Shown piece after piece: positions 36,071 through 48,461 of a DNA stretch of 64,000 nt; position 1 is the first letter of the stretch; each line of letters starts with the position of its first letter. The translations under genes and the position numbers were made by a program. The notes below the pieces were generated by a model. That model saw nothing but the letters and a program-made list of their open reading frames with translations, was not told where the DNA came from and made no database searches. This DNA is from Sanguinoderma infundibulare (taxonomy: Eukaryota > Basidiomycota > Agaricomycetes > Polyporales > Polyporaceae), in the NCBI GenBank assembly GCA_032821775.1, contig JAVLRN010000002.1:1736001-1800000 (forward strand), given 5' to 3'.

Positions 36071-37306
36071 GATGAGACTGGGTGCTTGGTACTGAGCTGC
36101 GGGTGCTTGCTGAACCTCTGGCCTTTGTGAGGTCTTTTGTACCTGCATCTGGGCGGCTTATACGACCTCTCTTAGCCACTTGGAGCTCACCCGAGCATCC
36201 CGCATTACCCCACGCGTTCGGCGGAGATGACGCCAGGCTATCCCAAGTTAGTTTCCCCCTCACTGTACCCCCCTCGCATTCGTCAAAAAATTCACCTTGC
36301 ACTGCTTGCTTCGATTGAACAGTGCTCGGACTATGCAGAAAAGGGTGGGTCTCTCATTGATCATCGTGCTTCGCTAGTCATTTCGGCGCGTCGTGTCACT
36401 CGACGGTACCGCTGGTATGTGCGCATGCTGTTAGCATACTGGCCGGTATCGTGAGCACCGTACGACTACACACCTCTCTTGTGATCTTTCGTTAACGCTG
36501 GGAGCCATCCCGTCATTTGAATAGTTAACGCTCCGCGTTGACTGCCACGTGTCCAGACGACACATATACCGATTCCATTTCGCGTCAAGTACTTGAACAT
36601 CACGAGACGATACTTGAGCATGGCGGGGGATGAGCTCATGGTGAGCGGGATCTAGTACATTGATACATGCCAAGTTGTAAGTTCTAACCTTCAACTGACC
36701 CATCATTGACTAAAGGGGTCGTGTTCGAAGCTTCCAAGCGTGCCTCTTCGTCGAAAGCTCTGGCGCTGCTCCAGACGGAGAAGCCGGGCCTGAGGCGCTC
36801 CTGCCGGCTTCAGGTCAGATCATCCTGTTATTAGAACACATTGCGGTGGTACCATCACATGCAGAGACGTCATATATACCAACGACAACATCTGGTGACG
36901 GGACGCACTGAAAAGGCGCCGTGTTGCAGAGAACCTGGCAGGAGGCAGGTTTCATGCCAGCCTGCAGCACAGTGGGCCGACTATCACTGAACTTGACGGG
37001 GTTCTCTGCCGTCATGATGCACAGAGTTCCTCAGTAATGGAACCGTGATCAGGTGTGAGGTCACTCACCTTGGAGAAGGTGGTGCCATTTTCCCCGAACG
37101 CCCAAGGATCTTTCAGAGCAGACCTCATCGACACCATGGCCATGCTGTGAGACGCTTCTGATTCCGCCTCCGTGTCTTTTCTCCGAGCATTGTGGTGGAG
37201 TGCACCGACCGAGATTATCCGTCAAGTAAGAGTAGAGAATAAGAGATCGTATAGAAGAGGTCGATGAACACGCATCGCAATAATAAACATGAGGCTCCAG
37301 CGACGC
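36071..37306. other. Intergenic; possible tiny two-exon gene on minus strand
   Basis: No solid gene. On the minus strand ATG near 37140 opens MAMVSMRSALKDPWAFG, then a GTGAGT donor. A later AG could join a 51-codon frame ending near 36815. I recognise no family and rate it low. Confidence 0.2.
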
Positions 37307-40230
37307 TCACAGAACGTATCTGTGTAAATGAAATATCAGGACATCGAGTCAGCCCCCAACAGTTCGCCGCGCAATACGTACCTGTGATACTTGTTCTCGA
37401 ACTCGGTGAGATCGTGCATTCCGGCCTCTGAACGTCCAGTGTCAGCCACGCCTCATGTGATCGGACAGCCGCTGCTTTCACCTTCTCCCTTGAGCTGGTC
37501 TTCGTATGATGTAACTTTCCCTTGCTCTCTATCGCGCTAATAGCTATGATATTAGCCAACCCCCAAATTAGTAATGGGAGATACGCGCTAACCCACCTTG
37601 ATGTTGCTCCAGAGCATGTAGAGCCCGAGCGCGAGGTGAGCGACAGTCTTGATTACATACCCTGGAGTCCATTCGTCCAGATAAATGGATATCAAAGTCA
37701 ATCAAAGACGGCATACCAATAAACATAGCTTTCTGCATATTGAGAGGCATCAGCAAGAAGTTTCAATCAGAGGATGGGATTTCGTACCGTTCCTGTGGTA
37801 TACCGAGGCGCTTCGCTATCCTGTAACGGTATTCGGCTTCTGTTCAGAGGCCCCAGTAGATCAACGGGTACTCACTATGAGAAAATGTGGCCTGCGGGTA
37901 TGTCAGCTACGGTCGCGAAGCAGATTTGGTCAACATACCCGACAATGTTACCTATGCAGTACTGTAGAACAAGAATATCAGCTTTCCAAAACGAATGACA
38001 ATGAGAAGTCCGCACGCCAACGAAGGTTACCGCAGTCGTGAAGGTTCTCTTCGTAAACCCTCCGACCTATCTCATATACGTTACTATCATTCCAGCCATG
38101 CGGACAGAGACGAGAGGTGCTCACATTGTTGGAAATCATAACTAGCGAGAGCGAGAACCCGACAGATTGGAACTGAGTGAACCAAAACGCGACGAGCCGG
38201 TTCCACTGCTGGCTAGAGGGCAGATATGTCAAGCAGGCCGCGGCGATGATACAAGTGATGTTTCCCGCGGCCATCGTGACAACGCGCACTGAGGCGAGAG
38301 ACCGGTGAGCTTCAAAGAGGCAAGTACAACGCGGAACATACTGTTCTTGAAGCGCATGCAGATATATCTGTCGGGAGTTAAGTCTCACCATCAGATCTCC
38401 GATGAACGTGGCACGAACCCTGCAACGAGCAGGCTGACGATCTGCACGCCCGACGAGGCAGCATCGAGTAGGGTGCTTTGAAGGGTTGTGAATCCCATGC
38501 CCTGAAAAAGGACGCATGTCAACATGTACGGAACAATGATCATGGACGAGGTCGCAAACCTTGATGACGATTGTGGAGAAGTTCGAGATGATACTGCGAA
38601 CACGGCAATCTATCTCGGCAGACCAAGAACAATGGATTTAGACATACCCATTGGGAATCTGTGCCGCGATTGACGCAATGAACAAGAACCACGTCTTCGG
38701 ATCGACGAGAGCTTGCTGCACCTGCAAAGCGCCGAATCAGCGCCGTACGGAATGCAACTCGAGGTTGGCATACCTGGTAACCCTTGAACTTCGTATTCTT
38801 GACCCCGATCTTCGCCTCAGCAACGCGCTTGACTGCGAGTATCTTCTCTTCTTGGGTGAGGAAGCGGGCCTCCACGGGAGAGTCGGGGAAGTAAAACCAT
38901 AACACAAACGAGACTGTGGCAACGGCCATTAACGTTATCCCAAAACGAAAAGCAGATCGACTTACATGAGATGCTAATTGCACCCAAGACTAGGAAGATA
39001 AACTTCCAAAGCTCGATCTCCGGATTGGCGATATGGCCAATACCATATGCGACGAACCCTCCAAAGATACCTGACCATCCGTTGAACGAATACCAGACCA
39101 GCGAGCGGAATGGCACCTCGGTCTGGGTGTACCAGATAGCGGTCAGGACGGTCATGCCCGGAGTCACGATGGCCTCCAGCAGACCGAGGAAGAAACTGCA
39201 TGAAAATGAGTACCAAGCTCCGGCATCGAGTCGTTGAACCAGGCGTACCGGTTGGCCATCGTTCCGGCAAAGTTCGTACATGCCGGCGTCCTGGATCACA
39301 AGAAAGTTGAAAACGTGCGAAGACGAGAATTTGATTTCGAGGCCTACGTCAGCACGATAGTTCCCCAAATAAATGTTGCTGGACGTCGATATCAGTACTG
39401 GACCCACGCACAAGCCAATGAGAGCGACGCACTGACTGCTAAGACCTTTCCAGCCGGGTAGTGCTGCAGCAGCCAACCATCCGGGTAGTTGCCGATAAGG
39501 TAGCCGATGCTGCAAGGGAATAGACGTCAGTACTTCAGCACCAGATATCGCACATAGGATCATACTAGAATACTACGAGACATGATATCAGTACTGCTAG
39601 CGAAACACTGGAGATGATAAAGGGAGGGACTCACTACTAGCAAACCAGCTGAATTGATCCCCACTGACGTGTAACGCGGCCTTCATGCCATACAGGTTCC
39701 CGTAGTTCAAGCTAGTCGGAATAGTTGAGAAATATGCTCGCACAAACGGCATGTTGACATACGCCGTCTTGTCCACTGTATACACGCAAATAAATTCATG
39801 ACCGCTACAAGCCTAAAAGGAGGACACGTACGGATACTAAGACCTTGGCAAACACACAGCTAAACGAACCAATGCATCCGTGAGCACGCGCATCAACACA
39901 ATAGGCAACAGGCCAACAGTACGCACCATGGGAAGGATCCATATATCGATCTTCCGCGCAATCCTGCAACGTTCATGAACACCTTTAGTGGCTCTCCAAA
40001 ACACCGCGCCGAACACAAAGCTGCAGCACCTACCGTCGGCTCTCCTCCGGACTGACGCGGAGTCCAGCCTGTTTCGCAACGTCGAACTCGTGCAAGCCCA
40101 CGTTCGCCTCACTCCCCGACTCGTCTGTGGGGTATGCGAGCGCCTTCTCCGAGCGATTGTCCTTATCTTGAAATGACCCCGCGCCGTCCGAGGCCGAAGA
40201 CGTCGCCTTTTCCGCACTACGAGACATCAT
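37307..40230 (-). CDS. MFS transporter, allantoate permease (Dal5) type
   Basis: At least a dozen introns break up a 12-helix transporter. Landmarks in order: cytosolic N-terminus with EESRRIARKIDIWILPM; VDKTALNYGNLYGMKAALHV; GDQFSWFASIFYIGYLIGNY; FAGTMANRFFLGLLEAIVTP; WYTQTEVPFRSLVWYSFNGW; then the central loop (FPDSPVEARFLTQEEKILAV); WFLFIASIAAQIPNG; GFTTLQSTLLDAASSGVQIV; NRLVAFWFTQFQSVGFSLSL; YVIKTVAHLALGLYML; and a tail ending HDLTEFENKYHRYVL. The signature WYT-E-RSLVWYSFNGW and the LTEFEN(K)xxRYVL end are those of the anion:cation symporter family, importing organic anions, vitamins or allantoate by proton symport. The fusions all work in phase with GT-AG sites except one junction after HYPAGK, which I could not settle. 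A 7-nt exon seems needed (see repeats and findings). Confidence 0.8.
39566..39572 (-). other. Apparent 7-nt micro-exon in the Dal5-type transporter
   Basis: TATTCTA lies between an acceptor (TCTCGTAG) and a donor (GTATGA). Inserted between the flanking exons it gives FAS-IFY-IGYL, which matches the family pattern; without it the frames do not join. Confidence 0.6.
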
Positions 40231-41460
40231 GGGTGAACTACGAGTGAACAGTGACGTAGGGCGACACGCTCGCGACAGAATTGGGGTGTGGCTGTCAAGG
40301 TCAGTCTATAGAAAGCCAGAGGCAGATAAAGCACCTTGATTTTTGAGAGCGATACGCTCTTATGCAACTGCGGAGACATGGCGGCAGCTGGAGAATGTCG
40401 TGCTCTCCAAGTATGGTGGTGTGCTTAACCAGGCACAGAGTAAGACGTGCGCCGTCTTATCAGTAGGTGTCCCATGATCAACAACGTAGCTTGTCCGTGC
40501 CGCCGCTCCCCGGACCGCCAGGATGGCGTGCGTAAGGTAAGGAAGGGATGCACAGTATGCGACACGCTTTGCGAATGGCAGGTAAGATCCCTAGAATAGA
40601 ATGCGCAATTTCCGCTAGTCAGAAACGACATTCGACGGGAACATCGAAAATTTTAAAGTAAGCCCACGTTGATATGCCGCATTAGCAACAGTACATAGGG
40701 GAAAGGGCCTTCGTCATGCGTCTTGCGACTCATGACCATGGCTGTCCGTCATGGTGCTGAGTGTTGGGTAAGAATATGAGAAGAACGGAAACGCCACGTA
40801 CGTGAACAATGGCGAAGCTCGTCAACTTCTTCGCCATCAAGATGGAGCCTGAAAAGCAATCTTATCCGACGCGTATAAAACACGTTATCACAGACAGCCC
40901 AACTGACGAGACTAAGCAGAGGAGGCGGACGAGGCCTTCTGGCAGTTCAACAAGGCAGGGATGCTTCAAGTTTCACGTCGTCCTCGAACCAAAGCGGATT
41001 CAGACGGAGTCTCAAATTCCGGGTCTTAGCGGTCCGACCATCCGCCTCCAACTTCTCCCTCCAGCTTCCTCTGCTCCGACGAAGACGATTACGCATCGAT
41101 TATTTTCAACCACTCGGGGCTTGTATATTACATTAGTCGAAGGTATGTATGGAACGCCTGTCCGTATCAGAACTCACGACAACAGATTGGACCGGAATGC
41201 ATGAGCGGGCCGGCTCGAGACTTTGTGCGTTACAGAACACCACCGGCACTCGTACCCGATCTCCTGGCCTCCACGAGTACGTCGATCCGGGTGCGAGTAA
41301 GGGCGGAAAAGGTAGGTGACTGGGCTTCTTGAAAATATGGCATGGAGATGCTTAACAAACGTGCATAGCAAGTAAAACAACATACTCGGACAGTACAGTC
41401 GGTGAGCTTCAAACGAACCCATAGTAGCTGTATGCTTGAACGGGACAGTACACAACAGGA
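40231..41460. other. Intergenic with one unrecognised open frame
   Basis: About 1.2 kb. A 131-codon plus-strand frame (40809-41204, MAKLVNFFAIKMEPE...) has no recognisable motif and may be chance. The left part is the transporter promoter. Confidence 0.3.
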
Positions 41461-42314
41461 TCACGCTCGTGCGGGCGATGGTCGTCGTTCCAGAACGCGA
41501 GCAGCGAAGACGAACACCCGTTGTACCCTAGACCCGACCTTCCGTAGCATCCCAACAGATTTGTATCCTGTTACTTGGTGAGCGGAGTGTCCGACGCACA
41601 AATGAATATGACACGCACGTAGTCGTAGCTGTCGTCGTCGACGACGACGAGTCTGGCTGTTCTCCCCAGATGTCCCGTTCAGTGACGGATCTGATTCGGA
41701 TATAGATATCACGAGCTCTCCCGAGTCTTGTGACTCCAGATGGTCGGTGTTATTCGGAGGAGGGACGTCATCCGCAGAACGTTGCTGTCGCCGTCGCGCA
41801 AATGCAGCCATGATGATCCTGCGTTCAGACACTTCAACATTAGCATATGACGTGGCAGGCATCGCAACGAACTCACGAAACAATCGCTGCTTCTTCCTTG
41901 TACCACTCGACGGGACTCGGGATATCCTCGGGGTTCAAGTGCTCCTCGAGTTCGAACCACAAGTCGACAAGAGGTATGAGCGGGAATGTCGGGTTCCGAT
42001 TCCACCCAAAGATGTTCAGTGCGAGAATGTCGTCCCCAATCGATGACTTCTTATCCTTGACGTCTGCTTCCGAGCCGCTCCCGCTCTCAGAAGGTGTGGC
42101 TTGCCGAGAAACATCGCGGCTGTATGGAGGGTTGGATGCCTGGGAATCGTCAGACGACATGTCATCCAGGTCCAGGAGAGACGGCGGATGGTACAGCGGC
42201 GAGCACGCCTGCAGGACCTTCCAATCACGCAACGCATCGGGAGGGATCGTCGGGATAGGCCCGCTCTGCAACGGAGCGTCCGCCGACGTCAACGACTCGC
42301 TGCTGCCGCTGTCC

Positions 42315-42351
<37 letters not shown>

Positions 42352-42918
42352 CGCTGCCACTGCTGTCCGACTGCAAATCGTCCGCGTGATCGTAGTCGTC
42401 CGAGAACGTGTACTGCAGCTCGACATGCTGCTCCGCGTCGAGGGCGACCGCGCGCGCGTCATCAAACGCCTCCCCGTTCGGCCGTCGGCGCACCCGGATG
42501 TTCGTCGTGTTCTCGATCCAGTGGAAGCAGTCGGTGAAGGGAAAAGTCGTCGTTGGACGCACGGGGCAGCGCTTTTCCGACGTGCACTGCATGTTGGGGA
42601 ATATCGGGACGACCATGTCGGACAGCAGCCCGTTCGTCTTGTCTTCCGGACGGAGGGTGGAGCCGATTGGACTCATCGAGTATCGACACCAGCGACTCTT
42701 GGGCAGAGGGACATCGAGGGGCTTGGACGGGTCAGCACGCAAAGGCAAGCTGATGATGACGAACTCACGTATTCAACGTAAACCAGGTATTTCTTTGGCT
42801 TCATCGCGGCCACCCCATCTAAGGTCTCCCGATCGTCTAGACCGAGGTCCATCACCATCGCCAGAGGGTCCATTTGGACCACAGCATACGCCAGTCCAGA
42901 CGGAAAGGCGAGCTGCAT
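41461..42918 (-). CDS. Uncharacterised protein with serine tract
   Basis: Starting at ATG 42918 (MQLAFPSGLAYAVVQMDP), the exon ends at KYLVYVEY and splices (GTGAGT...CCAAG) to PLDVPLPKSRWCRYS. A long exon follows, then GTGAGT after KEEAAIVS joins IIMAAFARRRQQRS. The last part is Arg-rich. A conserved-looking core reads FPFTDCFHWIENTTNIRVRR. A Ser tract encoded by ten CAG units on this strand (42318-42347) is followed by an acidic, Ser-rich region and then DLWFELEEHLNPEDIPSPV. I recognise no domain; it looks soluble and partly disordered. It is divergently arranged with the gene at 43208, sharing a 289-bp promoter. Confidence 0.6.
42318..42347. repeat. (CTG)10 microsatellite in coding sequence
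   Basis: Ten uninterrupted CTG units on the plus strand, read as AGC serine codons on the minus strand. Length changes would vary the serine tract without a frameshift. Confidence 0.95.
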
Positions 42919-43207
42919 TGTGCGAGAGGCTGTGGGAGAGCGAAGGATGAGTGGTAGTTGTGGAAAGACAACGGCTGTGGCGGTGATAACACCGGAAAGA
43001 CATTCCACATTTGGCGGTGTCGGGCGTCCAAATGGCACCCTGCTTATGTCATCAGAACGTTATAAGAAGCAGTAGCGTGAGATCCGGCCTGCGTCTCGTC
43101 CCCATTGACAATCAAACAGAAGACGAGGAACCCAATTGTGCTGCCAGCGGGAAATATATATGTATCTCAGCCCTCCCCAAAGATGTCTCCTTCTGTAAGA
43201 CACCATC

Positions 43208-44721
43208 ATGCCCAGCAGCCACAGCACACCTCCCCACACCCCGGAGCGGAAGTCCGTCAAGCTCCCCGGTCTCAGCGCAGGCCACAAGTCATCTGCGACA
43301 CAGCCGGGGGAATCCTCCTCGCTAGAAGGCGCCTGGCATGGGCCGGGTCCACCTCCCAGACGCGACCAGAACTGCAAAACCTGTGACGCCCCTGCGACCG
43401 AACCGTACCGTTTTGACGAGGCCAAGACTCACCAATACGCCATCGGAGAAATCCTGGCAATCAACGAGTCCGTCCATGCCCCCATCGACCCGCTCTTCAG
43501 GAGTGTCTCACGGCAGGGCTCCACTAAAAGCATCCCGCGCAGCCAGTCCAAGGGCCCCCGGCCTGCTCTCGTCTTCGAGCGACGACGGGCCAGGGACCAC
43601 GCGGGCTACAACTTGACGTTGATGCTCATGGCGACATACGAAGGCAGCCACGAGTTCCACCGCCTGCCCGTCGTGCTGCAACATTTTTGTACGCCCGTCT
43701 CGCCGCACTGCGAGATTTGCGCCAACGCCGAGCACCTGCACACCACGCCCGAATGGCAGAAGGCGCACGCATGGTTGATCGCCCGGCCATTCTCCTCATC
43801 CGGACGTCCTTCTGGCAGGTGGAAGTGGGTGGACGAGGACGGGAAGAGGCTGGCTGGATGCTCATTCAAGATCGACAAGCCGGCGTTGACTCTGCTGCTA
43901 GCGATACAGAAGAGAAAGTTCCGGGAGTGGTCCGCAAAGTGCTTGGAGGATGGGTATCTCGACCAACGCTACAAGGAGTATCAGGTGAGCTGTTGAGCAA
44001 AAGAGGCATGACCCGCTCACCAGATGGCCGTTTCCAGGACTTCAAGAGGCAAGGCCACAGGCGTGGAGTAAGTCAAGCGATGACAGGGTATGGGTTCAAG
44101 TGGATGCTCACCATGACTGAACAGCGCGCTAACAAATCCAGTTTCGACTCCCGGTACTCTTTCCCGACGAACGTAGAGGGTTCTGCCCCCTCCACGCGCA
44201 TGTCTGAGCAGGGTGACACGAACGAACGTGAATGCGGACCATCACTCCAGCCATCCAGGAATGAGCTCGATGCCCGGTCCCCCGAGTCGTCGCCATCCCA
44301 TTCTCAACAACCATCGATTAGTGGAAGGCTCGTATTCGGGGAGGCAACGCCGGTGGAACCGGAGGCCGACGGGATCTACGGCAGTGACGGTGTCATGTTC
44401 TCATCGGACATGCGCAAGAATATTGGAAGATGGCCACACATCATTCAGCCCTCGTCCGTACGTCCCAACCGCTTTGAATGCGCACTCGTGGCTTACAGCG
44501 CATAGTCCTCGGATGTCCCGGAAGAGCCACATGCGTCACAGACGGACATCGCGAGAACAGGTACTGCTTCAACCGCTAGCGTACACGATGACGCAGCAAC
44601 GAAGGGAAGGAGAGGGGTGCTGGAAGATGCTACGCTGACGGCGGCGCAATTTGGGGGAGACACGAAACCATCCGCTGTACGTCTTGCACTTGATCGCCAG
44701 AGGAAGAGATCTCCAGTTTAA
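43208..44721 (+). CDS. Uncharacterised protein with faint MazF/PemK-like core
   Basis: ATG 43208 starts a Pro/Ser-rich head, then CKTCDAP and a core with YAIGEILAINE, KGPRPALVFERRRARD, LTLMLMATYEGSHEFHRLP, LQHFCTPVSPHCEIC, HLHTTPEWQKAHAWLIARPF and WSAKCLEDGYLDQRYKEYQ. Introns follow at EYQ/DFKRQGHRRG, before FDSRYSFPTN, and after HIIQPSS. The last exon reads SSDVPEEPHASQTDIARTG and ends at TAA 44719-44721. The motif GEI...G-RPALV...LMATY is the arrangement seen in MazF/PemK-type beta-barrel proteins, and I recall similar basidiomycete proteins, but this is a weak match and no activity is claimed. No signal peptide is seen. Confidence 0.6.
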
Positions 44722-45465
44722 CCGGGCTTCGTAGAGAGCCGAAAGCAGCCCAGCGGCCCCGGGAAGTTCCCAGATGTTAGTGTCTGCACAAGCTTCTGAA
44801 ATACCTGTGCGCCCAGTAAGTGCGATCAGACTTTCGTACCAGGAGATTGCGGACGACTGACCATCGCGTTGCGCGTCAGGGCGACGAGTCCAAGACTACT
44901 GGCGGAAGGACGAAAACACATGGCAAGCGTTGGAACAAAACATGGCGCTTTCCCTTTGGAGGCACTAATAATCGCAGAAAATAGAATTCTCGCCTGGTAT
45001 GAAGTTTCAAATACTGTGATCGCGCGCTTCTCTTCTCGGCCCGCTGAGACAATATTAAGAGCGCGTTGCTGCAGTGGCATCCAGCCATCATTTCCAAGCA
45101 CTTTTCCGTTCAGCATTCATGTGAAGGAACACTTACAGGAGTTCCTTTGGTTCAGTGTGCCCATTGCGGAGGAATTGTTGAAATTAGACTAGCCAGCGTG
45201 CATTAATGCTGAGATTCCCGGCGGCCTGTGTGACGGTAGGTTGTTCGGTTGCATGTGAGGAATGGATAAAGCGAGAACAACGCGGGGATATGAGAAGCGA
45301 CTGCAGCATGAAATGTTGGCACTTTTGTACTCGAAGCCAAGAAGAAATTGGCACGTCGGGGTCAAGACCGCATGTGGTCGTCATACTGCCTTAGATAGGT
45401 CGGAGTATTTAAATTACAGCCTTGTGCAATCGGAGATTAAACGTTGCAGATGACACTGCACCGTT
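44722..45465. other. Intergenic
   Basis: About 740 bp without a recognised gene. Confidence 0.4.
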
Positions 45466-46165
45466 GTGATAGGTTGGGATCAAGCCGCCTTCTCCGAACG
45501 AACGTTTGTGCTCCGCTCTTGTGAGACGCTGCGGAGCAAGCGCCGGAGCAAGGGCTTGCTCCGAACCTACAATGTCCTCGCAGACACCTCTGATATTCTC
45601 TCCCTCTCTGGCACCTGCTCCACATTGCACACGAGGGAAATGCAGCACTTCCTCATTTTTCGCCCAATCGTCCTCAACAACGAAGAATCGACGCGCAGCA
45701 TGTATTATCTCATATTCGCTCACAAGACCCATCGCGCACCCCACGTCGTACATGGCCTGGAGATCGACATCTCCTTCAGCGCGTTAGAACCCGAGTCCTG
45801 TGCCATGATTGCCGAGTGGCTACTCGGCATCCTCACTTGCGCGGATAATCTCGAGAGCCTCCACATCCGATTCTTGCGATTTCGTCGAATACTTGTGCAA
45901 GGTCTATCCTACGTTCTTTTCTACCTTCTGACGCTTCACTAGGTTGCAACACCTCTCCGTTGTGGACGGAAAGTCGGCAATTGGAGGTTACGCAGCTCAA
46001 TTGGTGCAGAAAATACACTCCCCACTCAAGGTTCTCCGCGCCGACCTCCGGGCCAGGGGCACACCGTGTACACTGAGTCGCCTGGTAACTTTGACCACTC
46101 CGTTCGCATCCACGCTCGAGGCGATCGGCCCGGACGAAATCGACTTCCACGATGGCGCCGCTATT
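45466..46165 (+). pseudogene. Truncated F-box-like relative of the 24.9-26.5 kb gene
   Basis: The plus strand encodes NVLADTSDILSLSGTCSTLHTR, FRPIVLNNEESTRSMYYLIF, ALEPESCAMIAEWLLGILTC and ADNLESLHI, closely matching the minus-strand gene at 24.9-26.5 kb (LTDISDIRSLAFTCSALRTR, CPIVLRNEKSTRSMYNLVF, CATIAEWLFANLTCADNLER). After a putative intron (about 45900-45942) it continues HLSVVDGKSAIGG, SPLKVLRADLRARG and LVTLTTPFASTLEAI. Homology ends near FHDGAAI at about 46165; the leucine-rich half is gone. The upstream sequence lacks a matching start. This is a dispersed, 3'-truncated copy. Confidence 0.7.
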
Positions 46166-46474
46166 CGCATATCCCCGTCCGGGATGGAATGTGCGTCTGG
46201 CAGTGCAAAGGTTGCGAAGCCCCTGGCGATTATGGCTCATGTACAGATCGGTCATTGTTGGCACCTCTCTGGAGCAGTGTTGATTCCGAACAGGGTGTGC
46301 GTGAGTACGATATCGTTGGTGTGTCCCGAAATTCGAAATGGTGATTGTCGGAGAAAGTGACTCAACCCAGCCAGACGCCCACGATTGCGGCAACTTTATA
46401 TTTCGACATCAGTCGCAACAGATAACGACGACCCGTCCTTCTGCTAACCCCCTAGCCCCACCAGTGCTGGAATT

Positions 46475-48284
46475 ATGGCGGACGAGAGTCAGCCGCTGCT
46501 CTCCGAGGTCGGCGAGGTCGTGGGGGAGCGCAAGAAGGCGGTGACGCCTCTGCCCAAAATGCAGCTCACTATCCTGATGCTGCTGCTGCTCGCAGAGCCA
46601 ATGACTTCGCAAGTCATTTATCCGTTTATTAACCAGGTTCGTCCCCACCCATACTCGGACCGACGAATTTCGAGCTGACCTGGCGCTTCGCAGCTGGTGA
46701 GAGAGCTCGACATCACAGGCGGGGACGAGAAGAAGGTTGGGTATTATGCTGGACTGATCGTAAGAATGTATACTTCCCCATCAGTGTGACTCGAGCTGAC
46801 AAGGGTATGTTAGGAATCGATATTCTTCGCGACGCAGGCGATGTTTGTTTTCCAGTGGTCTAGGTTATCGGATCACATAGGCCGTAAGCCTGTGCTGCTT
46901 ATTGGCATCGCGGGATCCTGCATCTCCATGCTATGCTTCGGGCTGTCTCGTACGTTCTTGACACTCGTGTTGAGGTAAAGGCCGGCCGTCGTATCTGACG
47001 TATACATGAGTTCATGCTGATGGTTTTACAGTCGCAGCCTCGTAGGGATGCTGAATGGAAACGTCGGCGTCATGAAGAGCATGATGGGCGGTAGGTTCTC
47101 CCCTTCACGCACTGTTTGAACGCTATTGCTCAACATTGTTTACACATTTTTAGAGCTCACGGATTCAACAAATATCGCACAAGCTTTTGCATTGATCCCC
47201 GCCACCTGGTCGCTGGGAGTCACTATTGGGTGAACGTTGAATGCAGCCACCGAGCAAATGCACACACTGACGCACGAAGTCCGTATCTCCAGACCCATGG
47301 TAGGTGGACAGCTGTCCAAACCCCACGACAGGTGGCCGAACGTCTTCAGTCACCCCTTCTGGAGCAAATACCCTTACTTCCTCCCCTGCGCCGCCTCCGC
47401 ACTCTTCATCGCCTTCTGCTTCGTCACCGCCGTCTTCCTTCTGAAGGAGGTTCGTCGGTCCTGCCCACACCCCACCTTTCCCAACCGGGGCTAACCGTCG
47501 CACATAGACCGTTAAGAGAAAGCGCGCCGCCTCCGCCTCTGCCTCCTCCGAGCCGGACCTCTCCACATCCACCTCCTCAACCGCCCCCGCAGACGCAGAC
47601 GCCGGCCCCCCGCCTCTCCGCACCGTCCTCACCCGGCCGGTCATCATCTCCATCGCAAACTACGCCGTCCTCGCCCTGACCGAGATCGCCTTCCTCGCTC
47701 TCATGCCCCTCGTCCTCTCCACGCCCATCCCCCTCGGCGGGCTCGGCCTCAAGCCCCCAACGATCGGCATCATCCTCGGCACACTCGGCATCGCGGACGG
47801 CGTCTTCCAGGCCCTCTTCTTCGCGCGCGCCGTTGCCACCTGGGGCCCCAAGCGCGTCCTCCAAGTCGGGATCTCCATGTTCGTCCCACTCTACGCGCTC
47901 TACCCGCTCATGAGCCTCCATGCGCGCGCGCACGGAGGTCTAACGTGGGTCGTGTGGGCGATGGTCGGGGTGCAGAACTTAATGCTCATCGTGGTGGACA
48001 TGGCGTTTGGGGCCGTCTTCATCTTCGTCACGTCCTCGGCGCCGGACAGCCGCTCGCTGGGCGCAGTAAACGGCGTCGCGCAGGTCATCGCGGCCGGAGT
48101 GCGTGCGATCGGGCCTGCGGTGTCGACGTCGCTCTTCGCGGCTTCGCTGGAGCGGAATTGGCTGGGCGGGTACGGCGTGTACGCGATCCTGATCCCGTTT
48201 AGCGTGCTCCTTTCGCTCATGTCGATATCCCTGCCGAACGAAATGTGGCAGAAGCCCGGGGAGGACCAGGAGCGGGAGGACTAG
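46475..48284 (+). CDS. MFS transporter (drug:proton antiporter-like)
   Basis: Six or more exons encode a 12-helix MFS protein. It opens MADESQPLLSEVGE with an acidic cytosolic head and a dileucine-type PLL. Helix 1 carries MLLLLAEPMTSQVIYPFINQ. The loop after helix 2 is WSRLSDHIGRKPVLLIG, the classic MFS motif A. Further landmarks are SRSLVGMLNGNVGVMKSMMGE, AFALIPATWSLGVTIGPMVG, a Ser/Ala-rich central loop (KRKRAASASASSEPDLSTS), IIGIILGTLGIADG-type helix 8 and AVNGVAQVIAAGVRAIGPAV. It ends GEDQERED. The family exports drugs, metals or metabolites, often at the vacuole or plasma membrane; the substrate is unknown. No defect is seen. Confidence 0.85.
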
Positions 48285-48461
48285 TGGTGTCAAAACAGTC
48301 TATGCGACGACTCGTTACCCACAATCTATTGTTTAGACGGACTTGTTTTTTTTGCTCCATTCTGGATCTGTGGTAGGTAGACACATCCCAACGAATCTGT
48401 ACGCATACCACGCACCGTCGCCCCCAATTTGTAATGCTCCTCCGAAGACACTCGACAGCCG

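Noticed and set aside
40809..41204. 131-codon frame as a gene
   Set aside because: No motif, no introns unlike its neighbours, and unremarkable length for this composition; noted only in the intergenic entry.
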